A stretch of DNA of 64,000 nucleotides, from NCBI RefSeq assembly GCF_001182785.1, contig NZ_CP012100.1, positions 248,001 to 312,000 on the forward strand, given 5' to 3'. This stretch comes from Bacillus thuringiensis. GTDB lineage: Bacteria > Bacillota > Bacilli > Bacillales > Bacillaceae_G. The position numbers and the translations under genes are program-made. This document shows, one piece after another, positions 1 through 9,724 of the stretch. Position 1 is the stretch's first letter. The number at the start of each line of letters is the position of its first letter. The notes below the pieces were generated by a model. The model did not search any database and was not told where the DNA came from. It saw nothing but the letters and a program-made list of their open reading frames with translations.

Positions 1-55
1 ATACCGTTAATCCTGCCGTGAATGCTACTACTTTTTTATTAAATTTAATGTTCAT
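1..55 (-). CDS. N-terminus of a secreted or surface protein (partial)
   Basis: An ATG at 55-53 opens a frame running off the left edge: a basic start (MNIKFNKK) and then the beginning of a hydrophobic stretch (VVAFTAGLTV), as in a signal peptide. A GTGAGGT SD lies about 12 nt upstream. Too little is present to name a family. Confidence 0.55.
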   Translation of the reverse strand, partial: MNIKFNKKVVAFTAGLTV

Positions 56-443
56 TTCTAATTTGGTATACCTCACTATTTTAATAGATATACCTTCCTC
101 CCTGTACTTCTTTTAGTGTGAATGTTAGTTTAAATAATGGTAGCCTGAATCCTCAAAATAACAGATTGATTTTACATTTCATATGTCAAACCGACATCTA
201 TAAGTCCTACATGAAATGTTAGTACTTTAGAAGTATAACACAGCACGGTTACAATACTTCCAAGACTCTTGCAAGTAATCTCCTAATCTTGGATATACTA
301 ATAGTATGACTCTAAAAAAGGGCATGATCACATCGCTAGTAACGATATTTTAAATCTAAATTATCGTATCCATCATAATACTTTCTGGCGAAAGCATAAT
401 ATCTTCTTGAACCATTTTAGTTATTCTGCATTAATATAAAATA

Positions 444-483
444 AATAACCGGTTCCTTAATTGTACAAGGAATCGGTTATTTT
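444..483. terminator. Rho-independent terminator-like hairpin
   Basis: Arms AATAACCGGTTCCTT and AAGGAATCGGTTATT around an 8-nt loop, followed by TTTG. It lies between the partial gene at the left edge and the hydrolase gene. The rest of 56-679 shows no convincing gene on either strand. Confidence 0.6.
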
Positions 484-679
484 GTGCCAAAAATGGGTCT
501 AAACGTACAATTTTCCTGAAATGATATGGTGACCCCTATTAGTTTAATAGCATTGAGTTTCCATCAAAATTCCCAAAATACCAAAATCATTTTTTAGAGT
601 AATTTGGGGTTTTTGAACCAAAAAGGTATATATTTAACTATAAAAACTATGACAAAATTTATCCGGTTTTCCTTTTTGC

Positions 680-1786
680 CTACTTGCTAAATTCAGCAAG
701 TAAAATATTTTTAAAAGGATCAGGACTATCAGCTTTAAGGCTGTTCAAATTGACGGCCAGCGTATGTCTGCCTCCAAGTGTGCCTGCAGCAAAAGTACTG
801 AACCCTGGAATGCCACCTGAGTGTCCCCATATCGAGACACCGTTTGGAAGAATAATTTTGAAAATTCCAAGCCCGGAATCGCCAAGCTCATCTATTCCTG
901 TAGGGACTGTTGTAAGCATTTGCTTTAGTTGCTGTTCTTTCAGTAATTTGCCCCCAAGTAAATAAGAAAAGAATTTGTTTAAATCATCAGCTGTAGAAAT
1001 CATATCTCCGGCCGAGCTCCCCATACTTGGGTTATAATAAGTAACATCTTTTGGCTCACTTGCTCCGTCTAATTGGATATATCCACGGGCATGCTTGGTT
1101 CCTGGAATGACACTTGAATTTCCAGGTAAGAATGTATTCGCTAATTCAAGTGGTTCAATAATTCGATTTTCAATCTCTTCCGCATAGTTGTTCCCAGTTA
1201 CTTTTTCAATAAGAATTCCTAGTAATACATATCCTGTATTTGAATACGACCAGCTCTTTCCTGGAGCAAAATCTGGAGGCATGGATATTCCCATCTTTAC
1301 TAATTCTTCAGTAGTATAAGATTTTTTTGTATCCATGATATTAAAATCCTTTGACATTGTGTAATTAGCGATACCACTTGTGTGGTTCAATAATTGCCGG
1401 ATAGTAATCTGTTTATCATCATACCCGTTTCCTTGAATGAAACCAGGCAAACATTTTTCAATAGAGTCGTCTAGATTCAAGCGGTTCTCTTCGGCTAATT
1501 GAAATACAACTGTTGCGGTGAACGTCTTCGTCACGCTGCCGATGCGAAAGCGGAAATCTGTTTCCATTGGTTTCTTGGTTCTCAGGTCCGCTACTCCGGC
1601 CGCATAACTCCACGTTTTCCCATCCTCGGAAGTTTTAGCAAGTATCCCTGGGATTCCAAATTTCAAGATATCACGCATTGCTTGCTTGACGGGATTACGA
1701 TCTCGTTGAGTGCTTGTTTGTAACGAACTAGATACATTTTGAGTGGGCTCTGCTTTTACAAATGTAATTTGACTACGTGTTTTCAT
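680..1786 (-). CDS. Serine hydrolase, beta-lactamase class C / D-Ala-D-Ala carboxypeptidase family
   Basis: Family motifs are complete: SVTK with nucleophile Ser about 84 and Lys 87 (residues counted from this start), YSN about 181-183, and a C-terminal HSGG triad (GHSGGIPGF). Members act on D-Ala-D-Ala-type peptides or small esters, normally outside the membrane. I start at the ATG at 1786 because GGAGAG lies 9 nt upstream; an in-frame ATG at 1810 has no SD. Odd point: the N-terminus goes from a short basic start (MKTRSQITF) almost directly to VKAEPTQ, which looks like the end of a signal peptide without its hydrophobic core. Secretion may be lost through an in-frame deletion. The gene stands alone. 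Confidence 0.85.
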   Translation of the reverse strand: MKTRSQITFVKAEPTQNVSSSLQTSTQRDRNPVKQAMRDILKFGIPGILAKTSEDGKTWSYAAGVADLRTKKPMETDFRFRIGSVTKTFTATVVFQLAEENRLNLDDSIEKCLPGFIQGNGYDDKQITIRQLLNHTSGIANYTMSKDFNIMDTKKSYTTEELVKMGISMPPDFAPGKSWSYSNTGYVLLGILIEKVTGNNYAEEIENRIIEPLELANTFLPGNSSVIPGTKHARGYIQLDGASEPKDVTYYNPSMGSSAGDMISTADDLNKFFSYLLGGKLLKEQQLKQMLTTVPTGIDELGDSGLGIFKIILPNGVSIWGHSGGIPGFSTFAAGTLGGRHTLAVNLNSLKADSPDPFKNILLAEFSK

Positions 1787-2065
1787 AAGGTATTTCTCTC
1801 CTCTATTCATATTGTATGAGTGGTTGCTTGTTGTTTCGTATTAATTACACAGCTATCCTCTCCATCAATGACAAAAGGACAACATGGAATTCGTAATTAT
1901 CTTCATAATGCTTATTTTTGTCCTAACAAACTGTGAATACCTCTTTTTTTACAAATATGTTAACCCCAAAAATTACTTCTTTTCCTTAGAACACTCTTAT
2001 GACTAGTTTGTTTTTCACATAAATATATCTTATCTATTCCCCCCCTTTCACTCTTCTTTATATTT

Positions 2066-3282
2066 TTATCCTACACAATAAAAATTTCTTACGTTCAAAA
2101 TAGATTCTATAATAGGATAGCAGAAGATACTAATGTAAACAGACATCAACGTAGGAACCATGAATGTACCGACGATAAGAGTCACTCTTGCAATTAGATC
2201 CGCACCAATATCTGATAGACCTGCAAAAGCTGAATACGATCCTCTATTATCAGCCAGAATCATATTAGCTTGTTCTGCATTTCTGATTGGAGAGTAGACA
2301 AGTTCACCAACAGTGGCAATAAAATTAAAAATAATCAGTACATACCAAGTGTTTGCAAATGTTACTGTCACATAGCCTACACCATAGAACACAAGACCTA
2401 AAAGTAACACTTTTTTTCACTTAGATGATCTGTAAATTTATTTATAATAAACGTTAAACATACTACTAAAAGCATATTTTGTATGTTAAGAATACTTAGC
2501 ATCCTCACTCCTACTATTTCAAAGTTCCCAGTGCTTATTGAATTGAATGTTTCTGAAAGTCGTACACCAATATAACTGTTTAAAGAAAACTCTGCCGCAA
2601 ATATGCGGGTAGACCCTATCACAACTCTTAAAAATGCTCTATCTCGAATAGCAACTTTATAGTTTTGAATTAGATCAAGTACTATATTTCCCTGCCTTTT
2701 TTCTAAGCACTCTTTAACTTCTGCAACTAGCCAAATTTTATAAGCAATCGGTAATGTAGCAGAAACAAAAGTCAGTAATATAAACAACTCTTTTTGGTGA
2801 TTAATGTATAAAAGACCACCTAATGCTGCACCAATTGCCATAGAAATATTCATAAGCCAATAGTCAATTGTATAAACAGCTTTTCGATTTTCTGGTGTAG
2901 TTGAGTCTATGATAATAGCTTGTGGATGGGCGCCCAAGACTGCTAGTTATTATAAAACCTACATAAGCGATTGCAAATAACCAAATCATCTTATCTGTAG
3001 GATATAAGCTTAAAGTCATGAATAAAAACATCAAGTACTAGAAAAAGAAGTTAACAATAAGATTTTCTTTTGTTGAAAGCGATCTGAAATGTAACCTCCA
3101 ATTAAATTTGAAAAAAAACTTAAAATAACCGTTAAGATTAAAAATAACCCAGCCCATACTTTATTTATTTCTTGAGCAAAAAACAATGCCATGAAAGGCA
3201 TTACTGCTGATGTAACAGCACGATTAAAAAACGATGTAATTAAGCGTACTTTTATATTTTGCTTAAAGTCTTTCCAATTTAT
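2066..3282 (-). pseudogene. MFS efflux transporter, frameshifted, start codon lost
   Basis: Transporter-like sequence runs through several frames: about 3282-3031 (NWKDFKQNIKVRLITSFFNR and then membrane segments with GGYISDRF, the MFS loop 2-3 motif), about 3030-2938, 2937-2398 (GAHPQAIIIDSTTPENRKAV) and 2410-2066. At least three frameshifts are needed to join them. Upstream a strong GGGAGGAG SD is followed 5 nt later by ATA in the correct frame, where ATG is expected. Both start and frame are therefore damaged. The gene is divergent from an intact SgrR-type regulator, which suggests the regulator once controlled it. Confidence 0.8.
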
Positions 3283-3332
3283 CGTATCTCCTCCCTTTGT
3301 CTAATGTTATATTAAACTAGACTTATCAAACT

Positions 3333-3368
3333 AAAAATGGACATATTCAGAAAAATATGTCCATTTTT
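3333..3368. promoter_or_regulatory. Perfect 15-bp inverted repeat before the SgrR-type gene
   Basis: AAAAATGGACATATT and its exact complement surround a 6-nt loop; the next bases carry the SD (AAGGAGAT) of the regulator. It sits in the 100-bp divergent spacer. It could be an operator for both genes or an RNA hairpin in the regulator leader. Confidence 0.6.
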
Positions 3369-3384
3369 AAAAGGAGATAGGAAA

Positions 3385-5031
3385 ATGGATAAAAATTTAC
3401 TGAATCTATGGCAATCATTTTCTTCAGGAAATATAAAAATACAAGACCTAGCAGATTTTTTAAATTTAAGTACAAAGCAAACAGTACGTTACTTACATAA
3501 ATGGATGGATGAAGGTTGGCTGTCTTTCATTTCTGGAAAAGGTAGAGGAAATTCCTCCTCTCTCCAATGGTTGAAAAATATAGAACAAATCTATGAGTCA
3601 CAAGTAATGGAAATTATGGATCAACAACCTGTTGAAAAAAGTAGTAAATATTTACTATATAATTGGTCTCCAAACAGTAAACTACGCTTGATGACTAAGT
3701 TTCATTCAAAATTTGGCTATATACATAATTCGGATGATAAATTAATTATTCCTAGAATAAAGCCCTTTTTAACAACACACCCGCTCGAGGCTACCGATGT
3801 ACATAGTGCACATATTGTCGCGAACGTTTTCAATCGACTTGTTTATATGGATGAAAAGGGGAACATATTCCCTGAAATAGCTCACAGTTGGGATTTAACT
3901 CAATCTAAGCTTAGACTATATTTAAAAAAGTCTATAAAATTTCATGATGGATCCATCTTAACAGCGGCTGACGTGAAACTATGTCTCTCAAAACTACGTA
4001 GTCATAAATACTATAAAGACTTATGGGCACCCATAGAAAAAATAGAGATTGTATCACCATTAATTATTGATATACATTATCCAGATAGTTGTAGTTATTG
4101 TTTACAAATGTTATGCATGATAAATACAAGCATTTATAAAGAAAATAACGGCCAAATCATAGGAACCGGTGGTTTTTATATAGGAGAGAATAACCTGGAG
4201 AAAACATCATTGATAGCATTTCATAATTATTTTCAAGAAAGACCTTTGCTAGATACAGTAGAATTTATTCAGGTCCCTCTAGAATTTGATACTATTTATC
4301 AATCTTCCAAACACCATAAATGTAATTCTACCTTTCAAGTAGAAAGGAATTCAGGTTTCGGTGTTATAATTATGAATGCTTGGCGTAATTCCTCAATTCA
4401 ACACATAGATGTTCGTAATTACTTACATTCTATTATCGCTAACAATATGAATCATATTCATGGATATGATTCCCGAAAAATCCCAAATATTAAAAGCTGT
4501 TTGAAAGACATAGATCATCAAATCAATATTCCAAAAAGAAAACGTCCCGAATTTAAAGAACCACTTATTATAAAAGCTACTCAGTATATAGAAGCGACAA
4601 CAAAATGGTTAATGAATATCTTAGAAAAAGAAAATATACCTTTTCAAGTTAAATGGGTTCCATTTGAAAACTATCTTAGGGATGAAAAACTTAATGAACA
4701 AGTCGATCTCTTTATTCATGGTGAAGTATTCGAGATGAATCAAGAGATATCATTTTATTATTTTTTAACAGCTAGATATTCACCATTGGCTAAGGTTGTA
4801 AAAACAAATAAATCACTAAGAAAACACCTTTCTAAATACAAACATACACATTTTGAGGAGTGGGCTTCATTAAATGAGAATCTTGAAAAAGAACTGATAG
4901 AATCCTCTATTATGATTCCCTTATACTATGATACACGTCAAATTCCTTTTTCATCAGATTTAACGAATATTAAGATGAAATATTTTGGATATGTGGATTT
5001 TTCTCAACTTTGGATAAGACCTTTAATTTAA
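3385..5031 (+). CDS. SgrR-family transcriptional regulator with solute-binding domain
   Basis: The protein is 548 aa from the ATG at 3385, chosen because AAGGAGAT precedes it; the upstream ATG at 3337 lies inside the inverted repeat and has no SD. Residues 1-100 form the SgrR-type winged helix (helix-turn-helix near LADFLNLSTKQTVRYLHKW). About 130-540 match the family 5 extracellular solute-binding fold, here cytoplasmic because there is no signal peptide (IKFHDGSILTAADVKLCL is typical). Proteins of this design sense small ligands and often activate an adjacent transporter. The divergent MFS gene is decayed, so the present target is unknown. Confidence 0.85.
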   Translation: MDKNLLNLWQSFSSGNIKIQDLADFLNLSTKQTVRYLHKWMDEGWLSFISGKGRGNSSSLQWLKNIEQIYESQVMEIMDQQPVEKSSKYLLYNWSPNSKLRLMTKFHSKFGYIHNSDDKLIIPRIKPFLTTHPLEATDVHSAHIVANVFNRLVYMDEKGNIFPEIAHSWDLTQSKLRLYLKKSIKFHDGSILTAADVKLCLSKLRSHKYYKDLWAPIEKIEIVSPLIIDIHYPDSCSYCLQMLCMINTSIYKENNGQIIGTGGFYIGENNLEKTSLIAFHNYFQERPLLDTVEFIQVPLEFDTIYQSSKHHKCNSTFQVERNSGFGVIIMNAWRNSSIQHIDVRNYLHSIIANNMNHIHGYDSRKIPNIKSCLKDIDHQINIPKRKRPEFKEPLIIKATQYIEATTKWLMNILEKENIPFQVKWVPFENYLRDEKLNEQVDLFIHGEVFEMNQEISFYYFLTARYSPLAKVVKTNKSLRKHLSKYKHTHFEEWASLNENLEKELIESSIMIPLYYDTRQIPFSSDLTNIKMKYFGYVDFSQLWIRPLI

Positions 5032-5084
5032 AATTCACAAGAAACCTAATCCACTTGTAATAATTATCACCCTATTTAATTTCC

Positions 5085-5300
5085 CTGATGCCAAAGGTGA
5101 ATTTTTTAGGAGTACGGATACATCGCTATCAGGTCAATTAAACTGGTATCTTAGAGTCATCAACTTAAACAACAAATAACACCATCTCCATTTTTTCAAT
5201 ATTTTGAAGGACTCACAAAACAAAATTATTATCTCTCCACAGTTAACTATGAGAAGTTAGCTCGTTTTTTCGTTTTGGGGAACCATCGGTTTCAAAGCTT
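5085..5300. repeat. Dispersed non-coding repeat, copy A (degenerate)
   Basis: It contains GAGAAGTTAGCTCG, then TTTTTTCGTTTTGGGG, and nearby CTATCAG and GCTTGATGA ends. Similar strings recur near 30,660-30,800 and 35,550-35,725. No ORF is credible in 5032-5462. It resembles the short intergenic repeats of the B. cereus group. Confidence 0.45.
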
Positions 5301-5364
5301 GATGACGATGTAGCGAGACTTCTTAATATAACATCAATTTATCAGTAGTCGTATCTAGAAACCT

Positions 5365-5400
5365 AAAAAAAGTCCATTTAGAAGATCTAAAGGGACTTTT
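5365..5400. terminator. Terminator hairpin
   Basis: AAAAGTCC.TTTAGA pairs with TCTAAA.GGACTTTT, with T or A runs on both sides. It most likely ends the minus-strand gene at 5463-5891. Confidence 0.6.
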
Positions 5401-5462
5401 CACTCATATAATCCTATCTATGGTTAAACAAATAAAATTGAATAAATTTAATTTTTCTTGTT

Positions 5463-5891
5463 TTATCTAATAAATTGTTTAGGCATTTCTTTAACGTGCT
5501 TATCATCATCACGCCAATCATAGGTTTCTTTCTGTGAAATATCTAAAGTTTGATCTCCAATTCTAACAATATTCTTATTTACCCATTGGATATATGGATC
5601 CGTATCTGGATAGTTCCAATATATATTTTTCTCTGAATCTGTATCAAGGTTAACTAATTCACCCCTAACAGCATCCGCACTTAATGATCCTGCATTATGA
5701 AAATAAGTCTTAATGAGATATTTTCCATCTGGAGATTTCACTGTTCGAATTAATTCACCTTTTGGAACACCTTGCAAACTAAAAAATTTCCAATATCCAA
5801 ATCCAATTATAATTACTAACATAGTAATTATAGTTAGTAATACTTTTCTTTTTGTTTTTTTAATTTTACCTTTTGTATTTATAATACTCAC
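5463..5891 (-). CDS. Membrane-anchored DUF5412-like protein
   Basis: The protein is 142 aa: a basic N-terminus, one transmembrane helix at about residues 18-36 (LLTIITMLVIIIGFGYW), then an extracellular domain with SPDGKYLIKTY and AVRGEL. That pattern is typical of DUF5412 proteins of bacilli as I remember them. No catalytic motif is visible and the function is unknown. The start is GTG with a GGGG SD about 8 nt upstream. Confidence 0.7.
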   Translation of the reverse strand: MSIINTKGKIKKTKRKVLLTIITMLVIIIGFGYWKFFSLQGVPKGELIRTVKSPDGKYLIKTYFHNAGSLSADAVRGELVNLDTDSEKNIYWNYPDTDPYIQWVNKNIVRIGDQTLDISQKETYDWRDDDKHVKEMPKQFIR

Positions 5892-6038
5892 TCATTCAAC
5901 CCCAGTCCATAGAATATAAACCATATTATACCTTTAAATAAATGGTTTATATATCCAAAAATAAAAATCCTACCTTAATAGTTTTTATAAAAGGGCATAT
6001 TTCACATAATTCTCGATATAGGAAGTTAATTTTAGAAG

Positions 6039-6806
6039 TTATTGAATATAATCATAAATATTTTTTGCTAATAATAAACAAGTTACTGTTATGAAAAGGG
6101 CACGAACATACCCACTTCCCTTTTTTATAGCAAATTTGGATCCGATAATCCCTCCAGCAATTTGTGCAACTCCCATTATGAAACCATACGCATAGTTTAC
6201 TTGTCCTACATACATAAACATTAACAATGCACCAATATCGCTTCCTAAATTAAGCAACTTCGCATTACCTGCTGCTTTTAAAAAATCATACCCAATAAAT
6301 AAAAGCGAAAACATTAAGAATGAACCTGTGCCAGGACCTAGAAATCCATCATAAAAACCAATAACAAAAACAAAAACAGTAAAAATAATGAAGTGTCGAC
6401 CAGACAATTTCTTATGAGTGGAAATACTACCCCAATCCTTTTTGAATATCGTATAAATAGCAACAGCACCAAGCATGATCAGCATCAATGGCTTCAGTAC
6501 CTCTGGGTTCATTAAATGAACGGTCCATGCACCTATTATGGAACCTATAAAAGTGAGTGGGAATAATCTAAATCCTGATTTCAAATCCAGGTTACCAGAA
6601 CGATAAAACACAATATTACTAGTTACACACCCCATTGTCGATGCTAATTTATTCGTGGCTACTGCACTTGCTGGATTCAGCCCTGTAAATAATAAAGCTG
6701 GCAAAGCAATTAGTCCACCACCACCTACAACCGAATCAATAAATGAAGCTAAAAATCCAAAAACAATCAAAATAATTAATACTGATGGGTCTAAGTAAAA
6801 ATCCAT
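6039..6806 (-). CDS. TauE/SafE (TSUP) family anion exporter
   Basis: The protein is 255 aa with about eight hydrophobic segments and the duplicated TSUP layout: an N-terminal SFIDSVVGGGGLIALPALL and a second-half GFYDGFLGPGTGSFLMF. Such permeases move sulfite, sulfonates or related organic anions across the membrane; the substrate cannot be read from the sequence. The ATG is preceded by AAGGAAGG. It is divergent from a TrmB-type regulator about 110 bp away, which suggests local regulation. Confidence 0.88.
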   Translation of the reverse strand: MDFYLDPSVLIILIVFGFLASFIDSVVGGGGLIALPALLFTGLNPASAVATNKLASTMGCVTSNIVFYRSGNLDLKSGFRLFPLTFIGSIIGAWTVHLMNPEVLKPLMLIMLGAVAIYTIFKKDWGSISTHKKLSGRHFIIFTVFVFVIGFYDGFLGPGTGSFLMFSLLFIGYDFLKAAGNAKLLNLGSDIGALLMFMYVGQVNYAYGFIMGVAQIAGGIIGSKFAIKKGSGYVRALFITVTCLLLAKNIYDYIQ

Positions 6807-6915
6807 ATTATCAACCTTCCTTTAGTCACTATCAGAATAGTAACTAATAATTTGCTAAATGTAAACAGTTATTGTAACGTTAAAATATAAAAGTAAACAT
6901 CGGAGGACGAAAAAA

Positions 6916-7701
6916 GTGGACTACATAGTGCAACAGCTTAAAAAAATTGGTTTCAATGAATATGAAGCTAAATCTTATGTATCTCTTGTTAAACAAGGGC
7001 CTGTCACAGCCTACCAAGTAAGTAAAGATTCAGGTGTCCCAAGAGCGCGAATTTATGAGATTTTAGGTAACCTTGTAGAAAAAGGAATTGTCATGAGGGA
7101 AGAAATAAATGACACCACTCGCTATTCACCTCTGCCTGTTGAAATCTTTTTACAGAAGGCGCAATCAGAATGGCAGTCTACTTATGAAGGAATCAGTGAT
7201 TCATTAAAAACACTAGAAACTTCCGAGGAAAAAACGGATAATCGAGTCATTACTTTAAAAGACAATAAAACAATCATTAGCTATTGTCAGGCATTAATAA
7301 AAAAAGCAGAACGACGTATTGTCATTTCAATGTGGGATGAGATGTATGAAGCGTTAAAAGAAGATCTATCTGAAGTAGCTGATAAAGTTACAATACAAGG
7401 TATTACCCTGCATGTTGAAAATCCCATTAAAAATCTAGAAGCCCATCGCATAACACCTTATACAGAAACCCTGTCTACAGAACATTGGTTTATTGTATCG
7501 ATAGATTCTAAAGAGATGATTTATGGACCATCACTTGAAAAGCGTAATATTGCTTTTTATACAGATGACCCCGTTCATATATACTTATTAGAGGATTATG
7601 TATGGCATGATGTTTTAGTGAATCGACTTGTCCGACGTAGCCAAGACAATTTGGAGAATTGGATTGCTACAGAGCGAAAAGCATTCTTTACGGAAGAATA
7701 A
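6916..7701 (+). CDS. TrmB-family transcriptional regulator
   Basis: The protein is 261 aa. Residues 1-75 form a winged helix with the TrmB signature (GFNEYEAKSYVSLVKQGPVT, then SGVPRARIYEILGNLVEKGIV). The rest matches the sugar- or ligand-sensing C-terminal domain, which looks like a degenerate phospholipase D fold. The start is GTG, decided by the CGGAGGA SD 9 nt upstream. It is divergent from the TauE/SafE exporter and probably controls it. Ligand unknown. Confidence 0.85.
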   Translation: MDYIVQQLKKIGFNEYEAKSYVSLVKQGPVTAYQVSKDSGVPRARIYEILGNLVEKGIVMREEINDTTRYSPLPVEIFLQKAQSEWQSTYEGISDSLKTLETSEEKTDNRVITLKDNKTIISYCQALIKKAERRIVISMWDEMYEALKEDLSEVADKVTIQGITLHVENPIKNLEAHRITPYTETLSTEHWFIVSIDSKEMIYGPSLEKRNIAFYTDDPVHIYLLEDYVWHDVLVNRLVRRSQDNLENWIATERKAFFTEE

Positions 7702-7721
7702 GAAGCATTATTTAAATTAGA

Positions 7722-7755
7722 GTTCTTTGTTCAACCTGACTGTTGAACAAAGAAC
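7722..7755. terminator. 14-bp hairpin after the TrmB gene
   Basis: GTTCTTTGTTCAAC and its perfect complement, separated by 6 nt, 20 bp after the stop. No T-run follows, so termination strength is uncertain. Across 7756-8069 I see only a weak second hairpin near 7805-7850 and no gene. Confidence 0.55.
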
Positions 7756-8069
7756 CATGTATATTCTATATACATTTGGTTAACATAACGTCTAATTATC
7801 GGTAGCGAAGAAACAGGTGTCCCCTTACTCTCAGAAGAGATTCGCCTTTTTCTTTTTCTGTGACTCTATGCACCTTTTTATACATTCCTATTCTAGAGCG
7901 ACTTTTGGCTTCCCTATGTTTTCCTATTTTTTTTATAAAACTTTGTATACTCTTAGCATGGTTTTTTACCGAAATGCTGGCGTACCTTAGTTGTTTTGCT
8001 CAGAGTTTCAGGTACCTGTAAATGTGTTTATTTAAAATGCTCGAACGTGATATCCTTGGGCTACTTATT

Positions 8070-8303
8070 TTAGAATCGAATCGTGGAGATTGCGTGTTTA
8101 TATACAAGCTGTTGCTTCCCTTCAAATTCTATTAAAATAGAAAAAGTATCATATCCTCTTATTATTCCTTTTATATGTAATCCTTTGACCAGAATTAATG
8201 TGATATCCTTCCTCTTTTGAAATGCTTCTTGTAACAATTGTTCCTGGAAAATTAGCATATTTCTACCTCTGTCCTTTTGAAATGCTTGAAATTTTGTTTC
8301 CAA
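8070..8303 (-). CDS. hfq: Hfq-family RNA chaperone (paralogue)
   Basis: The C-terminal 60 residues match Hfq: an Sm1 motif around ITLILVKGLHIKGIIRGYDTF and a strong Sm2 motif EGKQQLVYKHAISTI, which includes the conserved YKH. Hfq forms hexameric rings that bind small RNAs and A-rich mRNA. B. cereus group strains carry several Hfq genes. The start is not certain: TTG at 8303 sits 7 nt after GGGGGTG (77 aa), while ATG at 8255 after AGAGG would give a 61-62 aa protein closer to the usual Gram-positive length. The N-terminal extension is not typical. It lies just downstream of a broken arsR-type gene in the same direction. Confidence 0.85.
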   Translation of the reverse strand: METKFQAFQKDRGRNMLIFQEQLLQEAFQKRKDITLILVKGLHIKGIIRGYDTFSILIEFEGKQQLVYKHAISTIRF

Positions 8304-8360
8304 CGAGTTCACCCCCTATTCTTCTCATACCGTTACGAGGTTTTCCATGTCTTCTTACGT

Positions 8361-8660
8361 TCATTGATGCAAACGTTCTATTCCCTTCATGCTCTCAATC
8401 ACTTTCTCATCACTCACTATATAATATATCTCATTTCCCTTTCGCTCATAGGAAACCATCTTAAACTGTTTTAACTTGGCTAATTATTGTGACATTGTAG
8501 ATTGTGGAACACGTAGTAACTTCTGTAACTCGGATACATTTAATGGCCCTTTCGAAATTAATTCTCGAACTATCATCAAACGCATAGGATGTCCAAGCAT
8601 CCGCAATATATCTGTAGGTCTCTCGTAATCACCAATATTTATATAAAAAGCTTCTGACAT
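8361..8660 (-). pseudogene. ArsR-family repressor interrupted by one in-frame stop
   Basis: From the ATG at 8660 (SD AAGGAGAAGAG) the frame reads an ArsR winged helix: MLGHPMRLMIVRELI, then LNVSELQKLLRVPQSTMSQ. A TAA follows at 8484-8486. Beyond it the same frame continues with LAKLKQFKMVSYERKGNEIY to a TGA at 8361-8363. A single C-to-T change (CAA to TAA) would explain the stop, so the lesion looks recent. The break falls in the recognition helix. The neighbour downstream is hfq, about 60 bp away. Confidence 0.85.
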
Positions 8661-8690
8661 AATCTCTTCTCCTTTTTTAGTAAGCATTTT

Positions 8691-8849
8691 CTACATCCTA
8701 AAATCCTCTATTTGTTTTGCCAATGTTTTAGATAAACACGGGCTACCTTCAAGTGGTTTTGTTTTCATAACTATGTTATTTCCGAAGAAGCTCCCTATGT
8801 CCTCTTTGTATCTTACATTGCTTCGGATGTATCTTACTAAATAACTCAT
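8691..8849 (-). CDS. Small hypothetical ORF (52 aa)
   Basis: An open frame starting MSYLVRYIRSNVRYKEDIG and ending EDFRM stops just before the arsR start region. The SD is weak (AAGAGAAC). It may be a remnant of a larger gene. Not recognised. I see nothing else in 8850-9384 except hairpins near 8999-9031 and 9338-9376. Confidence 0.3.
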   Translation of the reverse strand: MSYLVRYIRSNVRYKEDIGSFFGNNIVMKTKPLEGSPCLSKTLAKQIEDFRM

Positions 8850-8998
8850 TTAGTTCTCTTTGTTTTATATTTTCTAGTACGTTTAATTCCCGTCCAAACG
8901 TTTCCCTCCAAGCAATTTTTACTACTTTAATATGCTACATAGAGGACGGAGTTTTAAGCTATTAAGGATTTCTTTTTGTATCTAAAATCAAAAAAGAA

Positions 8999-9031
8999 AA
9001 AGATAAGATCCGGGAACACGATCTTATCTTT
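8999..9031 (-). terminator. Hairpin terminator, minus-strand polarity
   Basis: AAAGATAAGATC and GATCTTATCTTT around a 9-nt loop. Read on the minus strand it is followed by TTTTCTTTTTTG. Confidence 0.6.
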
Positions 9032-9384
9032 AGCACAAGGAGTAAACCAACTGATAACCATCATATTTATATTATAATTTCTTTTTTGTTAATTTTGAAT
9101 ATTAGAGTCGTAATTTAGTAGTCTATCTATATTGAGAAATTTATTACAAATTTAGTTAAAACCAAAGTGGATGTCACTTTACCTATAAATTGGCCGAAAA
9201 TTTTAATAAGAAGCATAAAGTTAACAACAGTTGAGGTGTTTTTATGCTAAAAAAACCTAGAATATAAATAAAACCTTCACTAAAAATAACACCAACAATA
9301 AGTAAATCTCTTACGCTAATCTAAATTCTATAAATAAAAAGTAGATTTTCTGTACGTTAAAAAATCGACTTTTTAATGAGTAAT

Positions 9385-9546
9385 TTAAAAATTGTATAGT
9401 GGTCCTATAACAAAACACTGATTCCGTACTCTAAGGCTAAACTTCTTAATATAGCAGTAAGCATCAAACACTCCCCCTCTTTGATACATTTCATTCGATA
9501 GGTTAATAAGCTTTTCAAACGCCATTCCGCGGTTTCCTTGTCTCAT
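9385..9546 (-). pseudogene. recU: recU N-terminal fragment (phage remnant)
   Basis: The frame from the ATG at 9546 reads MRQGNRGMAFEKLINLSNEM and YQRGG, nearly the same as the start of the recU pseudogene at 43.7-44.0 kb. After about 25 codons it loses similarity and stops. RecU is a Holliday-junction resolvase; the catalytic part is absent here. Confidence 0.75.
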
Positions 9547-9724
9547 CTTTATTCCTCATTTTTGTTAAAAAGATTATTTTGTTCAGTTGTTTTTCATTAA
9601 TCAGAAAAAATTGTTCCATGCTTCTTACATCCTTCTTATACATTGGCATTACAAATATCTCTTCATTTCTTAATAGTTGGAACTCTACACATCGTTTTTC
9701 TTTGTTCCACCCGTAACATGCCAT
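9515..9724 (-). CDS. Small hypothetical ORF upstream of the recU fragment
   Basis: 69 aa (MACYGWNKEKRCVEFQ and onward), ending inside the recU fragment in another frame. The composition looks protein-like, but no family is recognised and the SD is poor. Possibly the degraded gene that preceded recU in the prophage. Confidence 0.3.
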   Translation of the reverse strand: MACYGWNKEKRCVEFQLLRNEEIFVMPMYKKDVRSMEQFFLINEKQLNKIIFLTKMRNKDETRKPRNGV

